Assembly: GCA_035654795.1 (NCBI GenBank)
Contig: DASRWC010000036.1
Span: forward strand, 1 to 14,499
Direction: 5' to 3'
Source of the DNA: JAAYLC01 sp035654795
Lineage (GTDB): Bacteria; Bacteroidota; Bacteroidia; Flavobacteriales; Flavobacteriaceae
DNA length: 14,499 bases
Shown here: positions 13,191-14,499 of the stretch, one piece after another
Numbering within the stretch: position 1 is the first letter of the stretch
How the letters are laid out: every line of letters begins with the position of its first letter
Notes under the pieces: generated by a model
The model's database searches: none
What the model was told of the DNA's origin: nothing
What the model saw: only the letters and a program-made list of their open reading frames with translations
Program-made: the position numbers and the translations under genes

Positions 13191-13985
13191 TTGAACAACA
13201 GAAACACCTTAAGAACCGTCAACGTCACCCGCTACATCAGTCCGCTGCGGGAAGGCGGGTCATTACCGGCATTGGCGGAAGCGGATGACGGCTTTAAATA
13301 TGTCCTTAAATTTCGGGGAGCGGGACACGGCGTGAAGATGCTGATTTCTGAATTGCTAGGTGGCGAAATTGCCCGTGCTCTGAAATTTAAAGTTCCCGAA
13401 CTCGTGTTTGCCAATCTTGACGAAGCTTTCGGAAGAAGCGAAGGCGACGAAGAAATTCAGGATTTACTGAAATGGAGTCAAGGATTGAATCTGGCCATGC
13501 ACTTTTTATCCGGCGCCTTTACTTTTGATCCGGTGGCGGTGCAAATCGATAACGAATTGGCATCCAAAGTAGTTTGGCTGGATGCGTTTATCACCAACAT
13601 CGACCGAACCATAAAAAATACCAACATGCTTTGGTGGAATAAAGAATTGTGGCTTATTGACCACGGGGCATCCTTCTATTTTCACCATTCCTGGAGCGAT
13701 TGGGAAAAAGCAGCTCTCAGTCCTTTTGCTTTTGTAAAAGACCATGTATTTCTCCCACAAGCCATTCATATGGAAAAGGTCGATGCTGAAATGAAAGCAT
13801 TGCTCCCCAATGAAAAACTAAAAGCGATAAGCGATTTAATCCCAACTGATTGGCTGAACTGGGAAGGCAACGATCAGAATCCGGAAGAAATCAGAAATGT
13901 GTATTATAACTTTCTGGTTTTACGTAAAGAAAATTCCATCAACTTCATAAAAGAAATCGAAAATGCCCGGAAAAAACTTTTATGA
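13191..13985 (+). CDS. Short HipA-family kinase (partner of DUF3037)
   Basis: A 264-residue HipA-like kinase lacking the HipA N-terminal subdomain. It starts with a conserved block, LRTVNVTRYISPLREGGSLP, then YVLKFRGAGHGVKML, where K of VLKF is the probable ATP lysine next to a glycine-rich turn. The catalytic region reads FITNIDRTIKNTNMLWW and the metal-binding motif LWLIDHGASFYFHH. There is no ATG near the family start: the frame is closed by TAA at 13182-13184, so initiation is probably at TTG 13191 (MNNRNTLRTVNV). An ATG at about 13338 would remove the glycine-rich motif. It overlaps the DUF3037 gene by 23 nt, implying coupled translation. There is no adjacent helix-turn-helix antitoxin. 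G+C looks higher than in the preceding spacer. The biological role is unknown. Confidence 0.82.
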   Translation: MNNRNTLRTVNVTRYISPLREGGSLPALAEADDGFKYVLKFRGAGHGVKMLISELLGGEIARALKFKVPELVFANLDEAFGRSEGDEEIQDLLKWSQGLNLAMHFLSGAFTFDPVAVQIDNELASKVVWLDAFITNIDRTIKNTNMLWWNKELWLIDHGASFYFHHSWSDWEKAALSPFAFVKDHVFLPQAIHMEKVDAEMKALLPNEKLKAISDLIPTDWLNWEGNDQNPEEIRNVYYNFLVLRKENSINFIKEIENARKKLL

Positions 13986-14346
13986 ATATGCGGTAATCCG
14001 CTTGGTTCCGCGGATAGAGCGCGAAGAATTCATCAATATCGGTGTGATTCTTTTCAGTAAGTATGCGAAGTTTTTGAAGTGTAAATTTCATTTGGATTCA
14101 AAAAAACTGGAATTGTTTTGCGAATCTCTGGATCCGGCTGATATTAAAAACAACATGGAAGCTTTCGAAAAAATCTGTTCCGGCGCCAAAGACGGCGGCC
14201 CAATCGCGCAATGGGAAATTGCTGACAGATTTCGCTGGCTCACTGCCCAACGCAGCGCATCCATCCAAACTTCCAGACCTCATAATGGATTTGCTGACGA
14301 TCTGGAAAAAACCTTGCAACAATTGTTTGAGGAACAAGTTCTTTAA
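13963..14346 (+). CDS. DUF3037 family protein
   Basis: A 127-residue protein matching the DUF3037 pattern: YEYAVIRLVPRIEREEFINI followed by GVILFSKYAKFLKCKF near the N-terminus, and AQWEIADRFRWLTAQRSASI with QTSRPHNGFADD later. No signal peptide, membrane segment or known catalytic motif is visible, so it is probably cytoplasmic. It starts 23 nt inside the HipA-like gene and is almost certainly produced with it. DUF3037 and short HipA-like kinases are recurrent neighbours, which suggests that it is a substrate, regulator or antitoxin of the kinase. That role is inference. Confidence 0.85.
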   Translation: MPGKNFYEYAVIRLVPRIEREEFINIGVILFSKYAKFLKCKFHLDSKKLELFCESLDPADIKNNMEAFEKICSGAKDGGPIAQWEIADRFRWLTAQRSASIQTSRPHNGFADDLEKTLQQLFEEQVL

Positions 14347-14390
14347 GACCGCTTCAATAAAGCATCGACGTTAATTATAACCAATTCATT

Positions 14391-14499
14391 ATGAAAAAAA
14401 CTCTTCTACTTCTCATACTTCTGATTTCAGGACTCAGTTACGGTCAAAGAAATGCGTTTAAAAATCTAACTGAAAAAGATGGGAAAATCGGCATCGGAA
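14391..14499 (+). CDS. Secreted protein, 5' end only
   Basis: The reading frame from ATG 14391 gives MKKTLLLLILLISGLSYGQR followed by NAFKNLTEKDGKIGIG and runs off the window. A short basic start, a leucine-rich core and a YGQ end make a typical signal peptide of Bacteroidota exported proteins. Only about 16 mature residues are visible, too few to assign a family. Confidence 0.7.
   Translation, partial: MKKTLLLLILLISGLSYGQRNAFKNLTEKDGKIGIG

Noticed and set aside
13058..13288. 76-residue + strand reading frame
   Set aside because: It is an out-of-frame reading across the toxin relic and into the HipA-like gene start; the homology-like sequence is in the other frames.
1..14499. tRNA, rRNA or transposase genes
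   Set aside because: I saw no tRNA cloverleaf, rRNA segment, transposase or integrase reading frame; this was by eye and a tRNAscan/Infernal run would settle it.

Overview
The window looks like a chromosomal piece of a member of the Bacteroidota, most likely the Flavobacteriaceae. The signs are an A+T-rich sequence, no clear Shine-Dalgarno sites, lipoprotein signals of the short LSSC/LFSC kind, an outer-membrane barrel protein of the TonB-receptor type, and several exact matches to the Bacteroidota -7 promoter element TAnnTTTG. I cannot name the genus from the sequence alone.

Layout. Positions 2-1578 hold the 3' part of a DPM1-like polyprenyl-phosphate glycosyltransferase and an ATGA-overlapping SAM methyltransferase, both on the + strand. 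Next come a repeat-rich spacer, a lipoprotein serine hydrolase of the beta-lactamase class C fold (1808-2929), a second spacer with related repeats, and a NYN-domain nuclease pseudogene (3158-3819). The pseudogene is preceded by a -7 box and a two-stem hairpin with a T tract. On the minus strand follow a YtcJ-like amidohydrolase lipoprotein (3834-5462), a HigBA/Gp49-type toxin-antitoxin pair (5527-6169), an outer-membrane beta-barrel protein (6226-7995) and a long periplasmic TPR protein (8000-11013). The TPR gene is split by one missing base in a homopolymer. From 11014 on, the + strand is an accessory stretch: a hipBA kinase toxin-antitoxin operon (11270-12806) between two imperfect 99-nt direct repeats, the internally deleted remains of another toxin-antitoxin module (13011-13152), and a short HipA-family kinase translationally overlapped with a DUF3037 gene (13191-14346). 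The window ends in the start of a secreted protein (14391 onward).

How the genes fit together. The TPR protein and the barrel protein are adjacent, tightly spaced and probably one envelope unit. The rest of the window is marked by repeated acquisition and decay of small nuclease and kinase modules: one intact HigBA, one intact hipBA, one toxin-antitoxin relic, one NYN relic, and one HipA-like/DUF3037 pair with no DNA-binding antitoxin. The most interesting items are the direct repeats around hipBA, which keep the same reading frame with only 3-nt indels; the hairpin-plus-T-tract leader in front of the NYN nuclease gene; and the HipA-like/DUF3037 pair.
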